DNA of 64,000 bases from Gammaproteobacteria bacterium (GTDB lineage: Bacteria > Pseudomonadota > Gammaproteobacteria > Pseudomonadales > Pseudohongiellaceae): the NCBI GenBank assembly GCA_018661465.1, contig JABJIC010000002.1, positions 62,001 through 126,000 of the forward strand, given 5' to 3'. The translations under genes and the position numbers were made by a program. Under the pieces are notes generated by a model. That model ran no database searches, was not told the origin of the DNA, and was given only the letters and a program-made list of their open reading frames with translations. Position 1 is the first letter of the stretch. Every line of letters begins with the position of its first letter. Positions 34,673 to 45,285 of the stretch are shown one piece after another.

Positions 34673-34705
34673 GCTTTCTAAAAAGCTTGGTGTTTCCTGA
34701 TGTGA

Positions 34706-34794
34706 ACCCTTTCTAGTAAAGGGTCTGTGAAGGAACATTACCCGCAAGCGGGGCCCTTTCCTTCACTGACATCACTAGACTGGAGAGGGATACG
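34706..34794. repeat. 89-bp structured repeat, copy 1
   Basis: It can form ACCCTTT-CTAGT-AAAGGGT, a 9-bp stem GTGAAGGAA/TTCCTTCAC (34727-34735 with 34758-34766) and an inner CCCG-CAAG-CGGG. CTAGT/ACTAG and AAAGGG/CCCTTT (34718-34723 with 34754-34759) give alternative or pseudoknot pairings. The tail GGAGAGGGATACG is conserved. Orientation is unknown. Confidence 0.8.
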
Positions 34795-34829
34795 GTTTTT
34801 TCTTCGGTTAAGTTTTAAGTTTCGGTAGG

Positions 34830-34918
34830 ACTCTTTCTAGTAAAGGGTCTGTGATGGAACATTACCCGCAAGCGGGGCCCTTTCCATCACTGACATCACT
34901 AGACTGGAGAGGGATACG
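34830..34918. repeat. 89-bp structured repeat, copy 2
   Basis: This copy is identical to copy 1 at an offset of 124 except for three bases, and each keeps the structure. A34731 and T34762 (paired) become T34855 and A34886, still paired. C34708 becomes T34832, changing G-C to G-U. This is direct covariation evidence for a folded RNA or DNA element. Confidence 0.85.
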
Positions 34919-34966
34919 CTTATTTCGATGTTTACTCTGGATGTTGTTATCGATCTGGCTGGGCTG

Positions 34967-35536
34967 CTAGTTAAGCTCAGCGTCTTGCCAGTATCTTGTT
35001 CCCATTACGGTTGCTTGTAGGGCGAGGCCGCTTTGGGTTAGTTGATAGACGGTGACGTTGTCTACAACGGCACTTCCGCCAGCGGCTGCGCCCAGGTCTC
35101 CTGCTTTGGCGGCTGCATCGGCCTGACCACCTACTGAAACGCCAACGTCCATGAATCTCTCTAGTGCCGACTCTGTGTGGAATACAAATACTGCGCGAAA
35201 GTCTTTAACTCCTGCGCCAATTCCTATTCCGGCTTCGCCCATTCGCATATAGGTGTCGTTTCCTGAGCTATTGTCTCGCACGATTCCAAAACCACCGCCG
35301 AAGCTGGCAAAAATGATATTTATATTAGCGTTGGAGAAAACTGCGTAGCCAACTGCACTGGCGATTTGCGCTCTGGTATCGGGTTTGATGCTCGCCAGTT
35401 CGGACAGTGCTTCCTGTCGCATTGACTGGATTGCCTGCCGGCGCTCGGCAGGAGTTCCGCTACTAAGACCTGTTGTTGTACATGCGCTCAATACGGTCAG
35501 CAATACTATGCCGATAATGTGTCTGCCAAGTCTCAT
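34967..35536 (-). CDS. YSC84/SYLF-domain lipoprotein
   Basis: The 189-residue lipoprotein (LLTVLSAC lipobox, Cys19) has a SYLF (YSC84) domain: VGYAVFSNANINIIFASFGGGFGIV, GEAGIGIGAGVKDFRAVFVF and an Ala/Gly-rich GGQADAAAKAGDLGAAAGGS. Eukaryotic SYLF domains bind phosphoinositides; the bacterial role is not established and may involve membrane lipids. AGGAGAG precedes the ATG. Confidence 0.82.
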   Translation of the reverse strand: MRLGRHIIGIVLLTVLSACTTTGLSSGTPAERRQAIQSMRQEALSELASIKPDTRAQIASAVGYAVFSNANINIIFASFGGGFGIVRDNSSGNDTYMRMGEAGIGIGAGVKDFRAVFVFHTESALERFMDVGVSVGGQADAAAKAGDLGAAAGGSAVVDNVTVYQLTQSGLALQATVMGTRYWQDAELN

Positions 35537-35629
35537 TGCGCTCTCCTGGGTTTAAACCCAATATTAATGCTGAATTTAGTGTGATCATGCTGTCTGTTTT
35601 ATATCAGTCGCCTGATCTATAACAATCAG

Positions 35630-37513
35630 CTAGCTTACTTCGCTGATGAAGGTATAGTCCTCGATCAGGTTTTTAGCTTCGTCTACCTTACTCTTATCAT
35701 CGACTGAAATTCGGATTACCAAACCTCTTTTCTTTTCCAGCTCGCTCTCCACCGATGCTGCAATACTCGCGTTGGTCAATGTCTCTCTGACAACCTGCTC
35801 CGAGATGCTCTGCCTAAGAGAAGGTCGGTAGACCTTGCCTACCGCAGTCAATGGCATTGCGTCGACAAACTCGATGCGTTTCGGAATCGCAGCCCGCTCG
35901 GACATCTCCGCTGTGCAGTGTTCAATAAGGGCTTCTGCACTGACTTCGCTACCGGGAGTGCGAACTACGTAAGCCATAGGTAATTCTCCGGCATAAACAT
36001 CCGGCAGGCCAATGGCTGTTGAAGTCATTACTTCGGGGTGAGCATTGAGCGGCTCTTCGATGAGATCAGGGTCGATGTTATGGCCGCTACGAATGATCAG
36101 ATCTTTTGCTCGACCTGAAAGATAGAGAAAGCCCTTGTCGTCGAGGTAGCCAAGATCTCCGGTGTTGAACCAGCCGTCTTCTACCCATGCTTGGGCATTG
36201 TCGCTTTCGCTCTTGTAGCCGACAAATATCTGCGGTCCCTTAACCATTACCACGCCGCTTTCTTCGAGAGCGCAATTATGAGTCACGGTGGTTCCATCCA
36301 GATGAACGATTCGGATTTGAGAATAGGGGATTCGCATCCCCACGCTTCCTGGCGGCTGGTTTTCAGGCGCACGGGAAATTAGTGACGTGGTTTCCGTCAT
36401 GCCGTAACCGTTGCTAACCGCCACACTATGGTCTTTCTCAAATCCCTGTTTGAAAGGTTGGGATAGAGGAGCAGCGCCCGAATTGATATTTGTCAGGCTG
36501 CTGATGTCAGCATCTCCCACCGGAATACCTTCCAGAGCCATAAGCACAGTAGGTACGGCTGAAAATTGTTTCACCTGGAAGCGTTCGATAAGTTTCCAGA
36601 AATTCCCCATCGCCTGAGGCGTGCGAAATCCTGCCGGTGTCATCAGGACAATTCGATAGCCCACGGCGAATGCGGCAACACCCTGAATGATGCAGCCATA
36701 GATATGAAAGAGAGGTAGGCCGCAGAGAATTGTGTGGTGTTCCATATGTGCGGTATAGATCTGCATAAGCTGCCCGAGGAAAGCCATGTTGCCATGGGTG
36801 AGCTGGGCTAGCTTAGGTCTGCCAGTGGTGCCTCCGGTATGGAAGAAGGCAGCGATCTGGTCTGCAGAGAACTGTCGATTGCTGTCTAGTGAGTCGCCTT
36901 GCATCTCAGCAATGGCGCTATCGTAATCCAAAATTTGAGCCGATCCTGGATTTGCGCCGGCTGATGCTGGATCGCACAGGCCAGGCGCATTAATCTCGAG
37001 GATAGTGTTGATTGTCTTGCAGTCTTTTACAGCCTCAAGAACCTTCTCGCGAATATCGCTGTGGGCAGAATGACCGAGGCAGATCACCACCTTTGAATCA
37101 GCCGCGTCAATGATCTCTCGAATATGTTCGGCTTCAAGCATAGGATTAATAGGATTAGATATTCCCGCTGCCTGACTTCCCCAGATGGCGAAATGAGTTT
37201 GCGGCAGTATGGGTAAGATAATGGATACCGAATCACTTTCGCCGACACCTAGTTTGTTGAGCAGGTTGGCTGTGCGAGTAATCTGCTGCCGCAGTTGATT
37301 GTATGTGACGGTCTGGCAGGGTTCGTCTGGCAGGCCTTGTAACAAAAATTCTAGAGCGGTAGCGTCACCGAGGCGCTTAGCGCTTTCGCAAATAAGGTTA
37401 TAACTATCTGTATATGGAAATTGCTCTGCTAGAGGTGATTTTTCAAATTCCTCTACATCACTAATGGTATCCATGATGGGTTCAGGGAAAGGAATTTTGG
37501 ACAAATCGATCAA
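35630..37513 (-). CDS. Acyl-CoA synthetase, AMP-forming
   Basis: The 627-residue adenylate-forming enzyme has the P-loop FFHTGGTTGRPKLAQLTH near residue 215, NGYGMTETTSLISRAP near 360, FNTGDLGYLDDKGFLYLSGRAKDLIIRSGHNI near 450-480 and the catalytic C-terminal Lys in TAVGKVYRP. It activates a carboxylic acid to its CoA thioester. The substrate is unknown, but the nearby ETF-QO fits beta-oxidation. About 60 residues past the lysine form an extra C-terminal segment. The start is TTG: GGAGG stands 6 bases before it, and the first in-frame ATG is 13 codons later. Confidence 0.88.
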   Translation of the reverse strand: MIDLSKIPFPEPIMDTISDVEEFEKSPLAEQFPYTDSYNLICESAKRLGDATALEFLLQGLPDEPCQTVTYNQLRQQITRTANLLNKLGVGESDSVSIILPILPQTHFAIWGSQAAGISNPINPMLEAEHIREIIDAADSKVVICLGHSAHSDIREKVLEAVKDCKTINTILEINAPGLCDPASAGANPGSAQILDYDSAIAEMQGDSLDSNRQFSADQIAAFFHTGGTTGRPKLAQLTHGNMAFLGQLMQIYTAHMEHHTILCGLPLFHIYGCIIQGVAAFAVGYRIVLMTPAGFRTPQAMGNFWKLIERFQVKQFSAVPTVLMALEGIPVGDADISSLTNINSGAAPLSQPFKQGFEKDHSVAVSNGYGMTETTSLISRAPENQPPGSVGMRIPYSQIRIVHLDGTTVTHNCALEESGVVMVKGPQIFVGYKSESDNAQAWVEDGWFNTGDLGYLDDKGFLYLSGRAKDLIIRSGHNIDPDLIEEPLNAHPEVMTSTAIGLPDVYAGELPMAYVVRTPGSEVSAEALIEHCTAEMSERAAIPKRIEFVDAMPLTAVGKVYRPSLRQSISEQVVRETLTNASIAASVESELEKKRGLVIRISVDDKSKVDEAKNLIEDYTFISEVS

Positions 37514-37659
37514 GGTAAACCTCCGGGATTATTATTTAGCTATCAGTCCTATCGGGCTGCGCCGGTCTTAGTGGTGTTTATGCATTTCTATTATCTATAT
37601 CGAATCAGCTTTTGTCGTTTTAAGGCTAATGTCTAAAACTACAGTATTGAGTTTAGTGT

Positions 37660-38631
37660 TTAAGACTTACGTTCTTTAGAAAACTCAACCATTGCTTCAA
37701 GGGCGTCGCGATAGTTGGAAGCAGGAATTTTGTCCAGGCAAGCCAGGGCTTTATCAGAACAGTCTCTTGCCTTTTCTCTGGTATATGCCAAGCCACCACT
37801 ATCACGCACGATGTTAATAACCTGATCCAGGGATTTCTTCGACAGCTCTTCGTCTTTCAAACATTCTCTTATGAGCTCCGCTTCGGAGTCAGTACCGTGC
37901 TCCATTGCGTATATAAGAGGCAGAGTGGGTTTGCCTTCCGCTAAATCATCGCCTATGTTTTTTCCCATTGATTCAGCATCGCCGTCATAGTCCAGCACAT
38001 CGTCGATGAGCTGAAAGGCTATGCCCAGTTCCATGCCAAATTCTTTAAGCGCATTCTGAGTTTCCTCATCGGCATCGGTAAGCATAGCTCCGCATTGCGC
38101 AGCGGCCTGGAACAGAATGGCAGTCTTGTTTTCGATTACCTGCATATAGCTCTGTTCAGAGGAGTTAGGATTGTTCTTATTGATTAGCTGTAAAACCTCA
38201 CCTTCCGCAATGCGATTGGTGGTATCGGCCATAATTTCCATGATGTTCATGTCGCCGATCTGTACAAGAATCTGGAATGCCCTCGAATAGATGAAATCAC
38301 CTACCAAAACGCTGGAGGGGTTATTCCATTCCGCATTTACCGTGGGACGCCCTCGGCGCAGAGCCGACATATCAACTACGTCGTCATGGAGCAGCGTGGC
38401 GGTGTGAATAAACTCGATTACCGCGGCCAGGGAAATGTGCTTGTCGTTTTGAATATTGCAGCAACGAGCCGCCAGTAGAACCAACATGGGGCGCAGGCGC
38501 TTGCCGCCGGCTTCGACGATATAGTGGCCAATACTCTCAACCAATGGGACGTTGGAGTAGAGTTGATCCACTATGAATTGGTCGACGGTTTTAAAATCGC
38601 TGTCGACGGCTGCTCGAATTTCCTGATACAT
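37660..38631 (-). CDS. ispB: Octaprenyl diphosphate synthase-type polyprenyl synthase
   Basis: The 323-residue protein has the two aspartate-rich motifs LLHDDVVDMSALRRGRP and LIDDVLDYDGD, which bind Mg-diphosphate, plus GGKRLRPMLVLLAA. It condenses IPP onto farnesyl diphosphate to make the ubiquinone side chain. It is divergent from rplU-rpmA, as in E. coli. ATG 38631 gives a normal N terminus (MYQEIRAAV); a TTG ten codons upstream is possible. Confidence 0.93.
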   Translation of the reverse strand: MYQEIRAAVDSDFKTVDQFIVDQLYSNVPLVESIGHYIVEAGGKRLRPMLVLLAARCCNIQNDKHISLAAVIEFIHTATLLHDDVVDMSALRRGRPTVNAEWNNPSSVLVGDFIYSRAFQILVQIGDMNIMEIMADTTNRIAEGEVLQLINKNNPNSSEQSYMQVIENKTAILFQAAAQCGAMLTDADEETQNALKEFGMELGIAFQLIDDVLDYDGDAESMGKNIGDDLAEGKPTLPLIYAMEHGTDSEAELIRECLKDEELSKKSLDQVINIVRDSGGLAYTREKARDCSDKALACLDKIPASNYRDALEAMVEFSKERKS

Positions 38632-38975
38632 GGCTTGGCTAGGCTTATCTTCGCTTATCAATGGTTAGTATTCAGTGCCAATTGGTCTGTACTTGATAGT
38701 CAGCACCTATTGTTGAGTACAAAAAACGGTATTGAGTATTAAGGGTATTGAGTACAAACTGATATTCAATACACTCAGACACCGGAATCAGGGTATAAAC
38801 CCTGAGAGCACGCATGCTAGGGAGACTGTCTGAGGCTGTCAAGCAGAGCTAGGTAAGACGGGGTAAAAGGGTGGTTTTTAGGGTCTTTTCCCATGAATTC
38901 CGGAAATTCTTGAAGAGCCCGTAATCCCTGCTTTTGAAGATGATGAAATACCTTTGATTTATGCTGTGAATCTGC
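38632..38975. other. Intergenic region between ispB and rplU
   Basis: About 340 bases. It holds several direct and inverted copies of ATTGAGTAC-like sequence (about 38712-38771), which may be operator sites or chance duplications. I see no gene. Confidence 0.45.
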
Positions 38976-39004
38976 TTGCCTCAGGCTCATGGTTCCCGTA
39001 AAAT
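38976..39004 (+). promoter_or_regulatory. Promoter of the rplU-rpmA operon
   Basis: TTGCCT (38976-38981) and TAAAAT (38999-39004) have a 17-base spacer and lie about 60 bases before the rplU start. This is a good sigma70 promoter. Confidence 0.65.
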
Positions 39005-39061
39005 GCCCGCCCCTAAAGGAATGGGTCAATAAACCTATTTCAAGAGGTCTTGGAGACGGAT

Positions 39062-39373
39062 ATGTACGCGGTAATAGTTAGTGGTGGTAAACAGCATCGA
39101 GTTGAGGAAGGTGAAGTACTCAAGCTTGAGAAACTGGAAGTTCCCACCGGTGAATCAGTTCAATTTGACAAGGTTCTGATGGTTGGCGAAGGCGAATCAG
39201 TAAAAGTTGGCACTCCTTATGTTGAAGGAAGCCAGGTAACAGCCGAAGTGCTGAATCAGGGTCGTGCAAAGAAAGTTAGCATTATCAAATTTAATCGCCG
39301 CAAGCATTTTCGCAAGCAGCAAGGTCACAGACAGTGGTTTACGGAAGTAAAAATCACTGGAATCAAAGCTTAA
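39062..39373 (+). CDS. rplU: 50S ribosomal protein L21
   Basis: The 103-residue protein matches L21: [18 protein letters not shown] at the start, [19 protein letters not shown], and [23 protein letters not shown] with the basic rRNA-binding segment. ATG 39062 has GGAG 6 bases upstream; the frame is open 4 codons further. It is first in the rplU-rpmA operon. Confidence 0.97.
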   Translation: MYAVIVSGGKQHRVEEGEVLKLEKLEVPTGESVQFDKVLMVGEGESVKVGTPYVEGSQVTAEVLNQGRAKKVSIIKFNRRKHFRKQQGHRQWFTEVKITGIKA

Positions 39374-39387
39374 GGCCGGAGTAACAA

Positions 39388-39645
39388 ATGGCACATAAGA
39401 AAGCAGGTGGTAGTACTAATAACGGTCGCGATTCGGTATCGAAGCGGCTAGGTGTAAAGATGTTCGGTGGCGAAGTAGCTAAAGCCGGTAACATCATCGT
39501 GCGTCAGCGCGGAACTCGTTTCCACCCAGGTGAAAACGTAGGCTGTGGTAAAGACCACACCTTGTTCGCTAAGGCAGATGGCGTAATCAAGTTTATCGTC
39601 AAAGGCCCGCGTAATCGAAAATTTGTTTGCGTCGAGACGGCCTAG
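39388..39645 (+). CDS. rpmA: 50S ribosomal protein L27
   Basis: The 85-residue protein matches L27: [20 protein letters not shown] at the start, [37 protein letters not shown] and FVCVETA at the end. Its N terminus reaches the peptidyl transferase centre. It lies 14 bases after rplU with GGAG before the ATG and is followed by a strong terminator. Confidence 0.97.
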   Translation: MAHKKAGGSTNNGRDSVSKRLGVKMFGGEVAKAGNIIVRQRGTRFHPGENVGCGKDHTLFAKADGVIKFIVKGPRNRKFVCVETA

Positions 39646-39661
39646 AATAAAGATTAGTGTT

Positions 39662-39693
39662 AAAAAAGCCTCGTCGATAGACGGGGCTTTTTT
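39662..39693 (+). terminator. Terminator of rplU-rpmA
   Basis: Stem AAAAAAGCCTCGTC/GACGGGGCTTTTTT with loop GATA (one G-U pair), followed by more T. It separates the ribosomal operon from obgE. Confidence 0.85.
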
Positions 39694-39892
39694 GTTTTAA
39701 GAGCAGCGACATTTTAAGGCTCAAGTTTTTGGATCGATGTTTCAGGGCTGGATTTTCAGAATAGAAACTGATTCATTGTAGAGTTTGTAGTTTAAGTGCC
39801 TCCGCGCAGTTGTCTCAATAGAGCAACTCGTGGTGTAAGTAGCTTAATGTGAGTATGTGTACCCTTAATGTGAAACCCTTTAGGTTGAGTAG

Positions 39893-41071
<1,179 letters not shown>

Positions 41072-41275
41072 TGCTTCCTGCTGGGTTCTGCTGCCGGTTT
41101 GGCTCAGCATCAGTTTTCGAAGCCAGTTGTGAATAACTAGTACGCATAAATAACGCGAATAAAAAGTACGAATAAAGATGGCGAACGAGTAGTACGAATA
41201 AACAGTCCGGATAACGAACGGAAACGAGAAGAAAAGAATCGAAAGAACGAGAGCGATTTTTACAGGTTAAGAGTG

Positions 41276-42394
41276 ATGGGTACGAGTATAAAAAATTCCA
41301 AACGCTGGGTCGTTAAGGTGGGTAGCTCCTTGGTTACCAACGACGGTAGAGGTTTGGATACAAAAGCGATTTCCCACTGGGCGAGTCAGCTCGTTGCTAT
41401 GCAGAAAGCAGGAGTGGACCTGGTGTTGGTGTCCTCCGGAGCCGTTGCCGAAGGTGTCGCTAGACTTGGCCTGAAAGTAAGGCCCAAAGCAGTCCATGTG
41501 CAACAGGCCGCTGCCGCCGTAGGGCAGATGGGGCTCGCGCAAGCCTATGAAAGCTCCTTCATGAAGCACAATATACATACCGCTCAAATTCTCCTTAGTC
41601 ATGATGACCTATCCGATCGGACTCGCTATCTGAATGCTCGTAGTACTCTGACAACTCTATTGGAGATGGGTGTCGTTCCCGTAGTTAATGAGAATGATAC
41701 TGTTGCCACCGCCGAGCTTTGCTTTGGCGATAACGATACCCTGGCGGCACTGGTTGCTAATCTGATCAATGCGGACCTTATGGTTATTCTTACCGACCAG
41801 GATGGCTTGTATGAGAGTGATCCTCGGTTTAATAAAGAAGCAGAGATGGTGAAGAGTGCTTCGGCTAACGACACCAAATTGATGGCCATGGCAGGAGCTG
41901 GAAGCAGTCTCGGTCGTGGAGGAATGCAGACCAAGGTATCGGCAGCGCGTCTCGCTGCACGGTCGGGTACGTCGACTGTGATTGCCAATGGTCGAGAAGA
42001 TCAGGTTTTGAGCAGGCTGCTGGAAGGCGAGACACTTGGCACATTTCTGGAAGCTGGCAGTGAGCCGGTAACGGCGAGAAAGCAATGGCTGGCGAGTCAG
42101 CTTACACTGAAGGGCAGTGTCACGGTGGATGATGGCGCAGTAAATGTATTGAAGAAATCCGGAAAGAGTCTGTTGGCAGTTGGTATCAGCAAGGTTACGG
42201 GTCAGTTTTCCCGTGGAGAAGTGGTTGCCTGTGTCGATCAGGCTGGAAAGGAGATAGCTCGAGGCCTGGTGAACTACAGCGCGGACGAGATCGAATTATT
42301 AAAGGGCAAGTCCAGTGACAATATCGAGGACTTGCTGGGTTATGCAGCAGAAGCTGAGATCATTCACAGAGATAACCTTGTCCTGAGTGACTGA
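41276..42394 (+). CDS. proB: Glutamate 5-kinase
   Basis: The 372-residue protein has an amino acid kinase domain: [46 protein letters not shown] and [14 protein letters not shown], plus [19 protein letters not shown]-terminal PUA domain covers about residues 275-372. It makes gamma-glutamyl phosphate, the first step of proline synthesis. ATG 41276 follows AGGT by about 9 bases; a GTG three bases earlier is possible. proA is not in the window. Confidence 0.95.
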   Translation: MGTSIKNSKRWVVKVGSSLVTNDGRGLDTKAISHWASQLVAMQKAGVDLVLVSSGAVAEGVARLGLKVRPKAVHVQQAAAAVGQMGLAQAYESSFMKHNIHTAQILLSHDDLSDRTRYLNARSTLTTLLEMGVVPVVNENDTVATAELCFGDNDTLAALVANLINADLMVILTDQDGLYESDPRFNKEAEMVKSASANDTKLMAMAGAGSSLGRGGMQTKVSAARLAARSGTSTVIANGREDQVLSRLLEGETLGTFLEAGSEPVTARKQWLASQLTLKGSVTVDDGAVNVLKKSGKSLLAVGISKVTGQFSRGEVVACVDQAGKEIARGLVNYSADEIELLKGKSSDNIEDLLGYAAEAEIIHRDNLVLSD

Positions 42395-42489
42395 GCTCTG
42401 ATAACTGGAAGTGGTTACCGAAACTGATCACTGATGTTGATAATTATAATTAACTGGTGAGCCCAGGAATGGGCAAAATCATCAGATAT

Positions 42490-42517
42490 AAAAAAACCGG
42501 CAAAAGCCGGTTTTTTT
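42490..42517. terminator. Bidirectional terminator between proB and rpsT
   Basis: Arms AAAAAAACCGGC and GCCGGTTTTTTT with loop AAAA. It serves both convergent genes. Confidence 0.85.
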
Positions 42518-42551
42518 ATGAATCTTGTAAAGGCAGGTTCTGTCTAAAGAC

Positions 42552-42815
42552 TTACTTAAGTGCCTTAACCGCCTTATTCAAGCGACTCTTATGACGTGCG
42601 GCCTTATTCTTGTGAATAATGGCGCGATCAGCCATACGGTCAATAACAGGCACAGCCGAGTTATAGGCTTCAGCAGCAGCTGCATGGTCGCCACTTTCGA
42701 TGGCTGCGTCTACTTTCTTAATTTGAGTTCTAACCATGGATCGAAATGAAGCATTGTGGCGTCGGCGAACTTCGCCCTGTTTTGCGCGCTTCTTTGATTG
42801 TGCTGTATTAGCCAA
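42552..42815 (-). CDS. rpsT: 30S ribosomal protein S20
   Basis: The 87-residue protein matches S20: ANTAQSKKRAKQGEVRRRHN at the start, then KNKAARHKSRLNKAVKALK at the end. The start codon is TTG, with AAGGAG about 6 bases upstream. E. coli rpsT also starts with UUG, where it is tied to autogenous control, so the weak start is probably conserved regulation here. Confidence 0.97.
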   Translation of the reverse strand: MANTAQSKKRAKQGEVRRRHNASFRSMVRTQIKKVDAAIESGDHAAAAEAYNSAVPVIDRMADRAIIHKNKAARHKSRLNKAVKALK

Positions 42816-43209
42816 TTGTGACTCCTTTTTACCAGGCCGCTATTTCTCTAACCGGGCTGGTGTGAATTAGTGTTTATCTATGTATTTAACTGTCTGTTTA
42901 ACTGTAAATATTCTGTTGATATTCAGGGGAGGGAGTTAATCCTGTCCGCTGATTTCAGAGCGCGACACTATGCCGTTTTCGACCGCTGATGTCAATAGCC
43001 TCTGTCTATGGGGAGCCCCGCTAAGCCCTTAACAAGCCTCGAGATATTGCCGTGTCCTTTCTATTGTTCCGATGCTTTGAGCGGAAAGAACTGCGATAAT
43101 CCGAATTCACGGCAAAAAGCTGTTTTAGAAAGCAGGGTTAGCGCTAGTAGCTAGAAAATGTGCCAGAAGCAAGAGCCGGAAATAATAGTCAGGAACAATA
43201 GATACAGCA
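42816..43209. other. Intergenic region between rpsT and murJ
   Basis: About 390 bases between divergent genes, presumably holding both promoters. I do not see a gene or strong hairpin. Confidence 0.4.
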
Positions 43210-44808
43210 ATGGCAGAGACAGACTCGGAACAGGAGAAGGCTGAGAAGCTGGCGGGAGATTCGCCAGCGAAGGAATCCAGTCTGCTTAAATCCAGTGGTA
43301 TCACTGGCTCTATGACTATGGTCTCAAGGCTGCTGGGTCTAGTCAGGGATGTTGTCATTGCGCGTATGTTTGGTGCAAGTGACGGCGCAGATGCCTTCTT
43401 TTTTGCTAATAAAATCCCCAATTTTATGCGCCGTCTATTTGCCGAGGGCGCTTTCAATCAGGCTTTCGTGCCGGTGCTCTCTGAATATCGTAGTACACGG
43501 TCGCTTGGCGATGTGAAAATTTTGATCAATGCGGTTGCTGCCAGCCTCGGGGGGATTCTCAGCATCCTCACCTTGATCATGTTGATTGCTGCGCCAGTGA
43601 TCGCGATTCCTATCGCATTTGGATGGTTTTCTGACGACCCGGAAAAGTTTGCTCTGTTTGTGCAGATGCTGCGGATCACCTTCCCTTATCTTTTGTTAAT
43701 ATCCCTGACAGCGCTATGCGGATCGATTTTGAATAGTTATGGCCGCTTCGCAATTCCTGCTCTTACACCGGCTCTGCTTAATATCTCATTGATAAGTTGT
43801 GCTGTTTTTCTTTCTCCCCATATGGAAGTGCCGGAAATGGCTTTGGCCTGGGGAGTGCTGATTGCCGGTGTTACTCAGTTTCTGTTCCAACTCCCTTTTC
43901 TTGCAAGGCTCGGTCTCTTGCCGATGCCGGCAGTCGCGAAAAAACACGAAGGGGTGGAGCGCATCAAGAAGCTCATGCTTCCGGCTCTGTTTGGTGTTTC
44001 GGTAAGCCAGATTAACCTCCTTCTGGATACCGTGATTGCCTCTTTCCTGGTGGCAGGTAGTGTGTCCTGGCTCTACTTTTCAGATCGACTAATGGAATTG
44101 CCATTAGGTATTTTCGGGATAGCAATAGCTATTGTGGTTTTACCCAGCCTTTCCAGAAAGCATGCAGAATCTTCAATGGGCGAATTTTCTGAAACCCTGG
44201 ATTGGGCATTTCGTCTTGTTTGTCTGATAGCAATCCCCGCCAGTTTGGCATTAGTGCTGATAGCCGAACCATTGCTGGTTACCTTATTTCAGAATGATAA
44301 TTTCACCGCCACTGACGTGATGCGTTCTTCCGGTAGTCTTAAGGCTTATTCAATAGGTTTGATTGCATTCATGGCTATTAAGATATTTGCTCCCGGGTAC
44401 TACGCGCGACAAGACACTACTACGCCGGTAAAAATAGGTGTAATTGCCATGGCGACCAATATGGTGTTGAACATCAGTTTCTTTTTCGCCGGCATGGCCC
44501 ATGTTGGTCTTGCTCTTGCTACCAGCCTTGCTGCATTTCTCAATGGGGGCTTACTGCTACGGGGTTTGCAAAAGAAGAAGGTATTTCAATTTCAGCCCGG
44601 CTGGTCCGTATTTATTGCTCGAATGATTGTAGCCAATTGTGCGATGGCAATTTTCCTTGAGATGAATTCCGATAGTGTAGAGCAGTGGCTGTTGTGGGAT
44701 AACTTTACTCAAGTCAGCCAGCTTGGAATTTTAGTTGTAGGGGGGATAGTAATTTATGCTGTTACTCTGTTTGCTGTTGGAATCCGCTGGAAGCATATTT
44801 ATCGCTAA
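43210..44808 (+). CDS. murJ: Lipid II flippase MurJ
   Basis: The 532-residue membrane protein has 14 or so hydrophobic segments and MurJ hallmarks: SSGITGSMTMVSRLLGLVRDVVIARMFG near residues 28-55, then FANKIPNFMRRLFAEGAFNQAFVPVLSEY near 60-88 with the functional Arg residues. It flips lipid II across the inner membrane for peptidoglycan synthesis. About 25 extra hydrophilic, Glu/Lys-rich residues precede the usual N terminus, and AGGAA before the ATG is rather distant, so the start may be internal. It is adjacent to rpsT, as in many gammaproteobacteria. Confidence 0.94.
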   Translation: MAETDSEQEKAEKLAGDSPAKESSLLKSSGITGSMTMVSRLLGLVRDVVIARMFGASDGADAFFFANKIPNFMRRLFAEGAFNQAFVPVLSEYRSTRSLGDVKILINAVAASLGGILSILTLIMLIAAPVIAIPIAFGWFSDDPEKFALFVQMLRITFPYLLLISLTALCGSILNSYGRFAIPALTPALLNISLISCAVFLSPHMEVPEMALAWGVLIAGVTQFLFQLPFLARLGLLPMPAVAKKHEGVERIKKLMLPALFGVSVSQINLLLDTVIASFLVAGSVSWLYFSDRLMELPLGIFGIAIAIVVLPSLSRKHAESSMGEFSETLDWAFRLVCLIAIPASLALVLIAEPLLVTLFQNDNFTATDVMRSSGSLKAYSIGLIAFMAIKIFAPGYYARQDTTTPVKIGVIAMATNMVLNISFFFAGMAHVGLALATSLAAFLNGGLLLRGLQKKKVFQFQPGWSVFIARMIVANCAMAIFLEMNSDSVEQWLLWDNFTQVSQLGILVVGGIVIYAVTLFAVGIRWKHIYR

Positions 44809-44837
44809 CTGTGTCTTAAAAGTCGAGTAGGCTACTG

Positions 44838-45161
44838 ATGATGAAAAGAGTTTATATCGCCGACAATGCGGCATCTGCATGGAATATTAAGAACCTGCTG
44901 CAACAATGTAATATCGATTCTGAGGTGAAGAACGATCAGCTCTATTCGGTCGCCGGAGAAGTTCCTGTTACTGAATGCATGCCTGAAGTCTGGGTTGATA
45001 CCGCAGTCTACGAACGTGCGCGAGAATTGGTGCTTGAGTCTGAATCTCGAGAGGACATCGTCGAACCGGATTGGATTTGCAAGAAGTGCCGGGAAACTAA
45101 TACCGGCCAGTTTGCGATTTGTTGGAGTTGCCAGACTCCCATGGCGGGCGAGTCTGACTGA
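44838..45161 (+). CDS. DUF2007-like protein with C-terminal zinc ribbon
   Basis: The 107-residue protein opens with KRVYIADNAASAWNIKNLLQQCNIDSEVKN, like DUF2007 (putative signal-transducing) domains. It ends with a zinc ribbon of CKKC (82-85) and CWSC (98-101) type. It has no signal peptide. AGG lies 6 bases before ATG 44838. It follows murJ by 29 bases and may be co-transcribed. No function is established. Confidence 0.7.
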   Translation: MMKRVYIADNAASAWNIKNLLQQCNIDSEVKNDQLYSVAGEVPVTECMPEVWVDTAVYERARELVLESESREDIVEPDWICKKCRETNTGQFAICWSCQTPMAGESD

Positions 45162-45285
45162 TTTATTTTCTTAACTTATTACTGTTTTTTTTGAAGTCTT
45201 GTCTCAAGACTGTCAGTCAACTCTTTTCTCAATTCTTTCATGAGAACTCTTTCACGCAATTCTTCGAGAGGGTTAAGGTTTAGGT

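Noticed and set aside
34300..34800. Riboswitch or attC site in the 89-bp repeats
   Set aside because: I could not match any known riboswitch consensus, and there are no integron features such as an integrase or cassette genes nearby.
34706..34918. CRISPR array
   Set aside because: There are only two copies, each 89 bp long with a 35-bp gap, and no cas genes. The repeat is far longer than a CRISPR repeat.
38817..39029. Minus-strand ORF upstream of rplU
   Set aside because: It covers the rplU promoter region, has no ribosome binding site and no familiar features.
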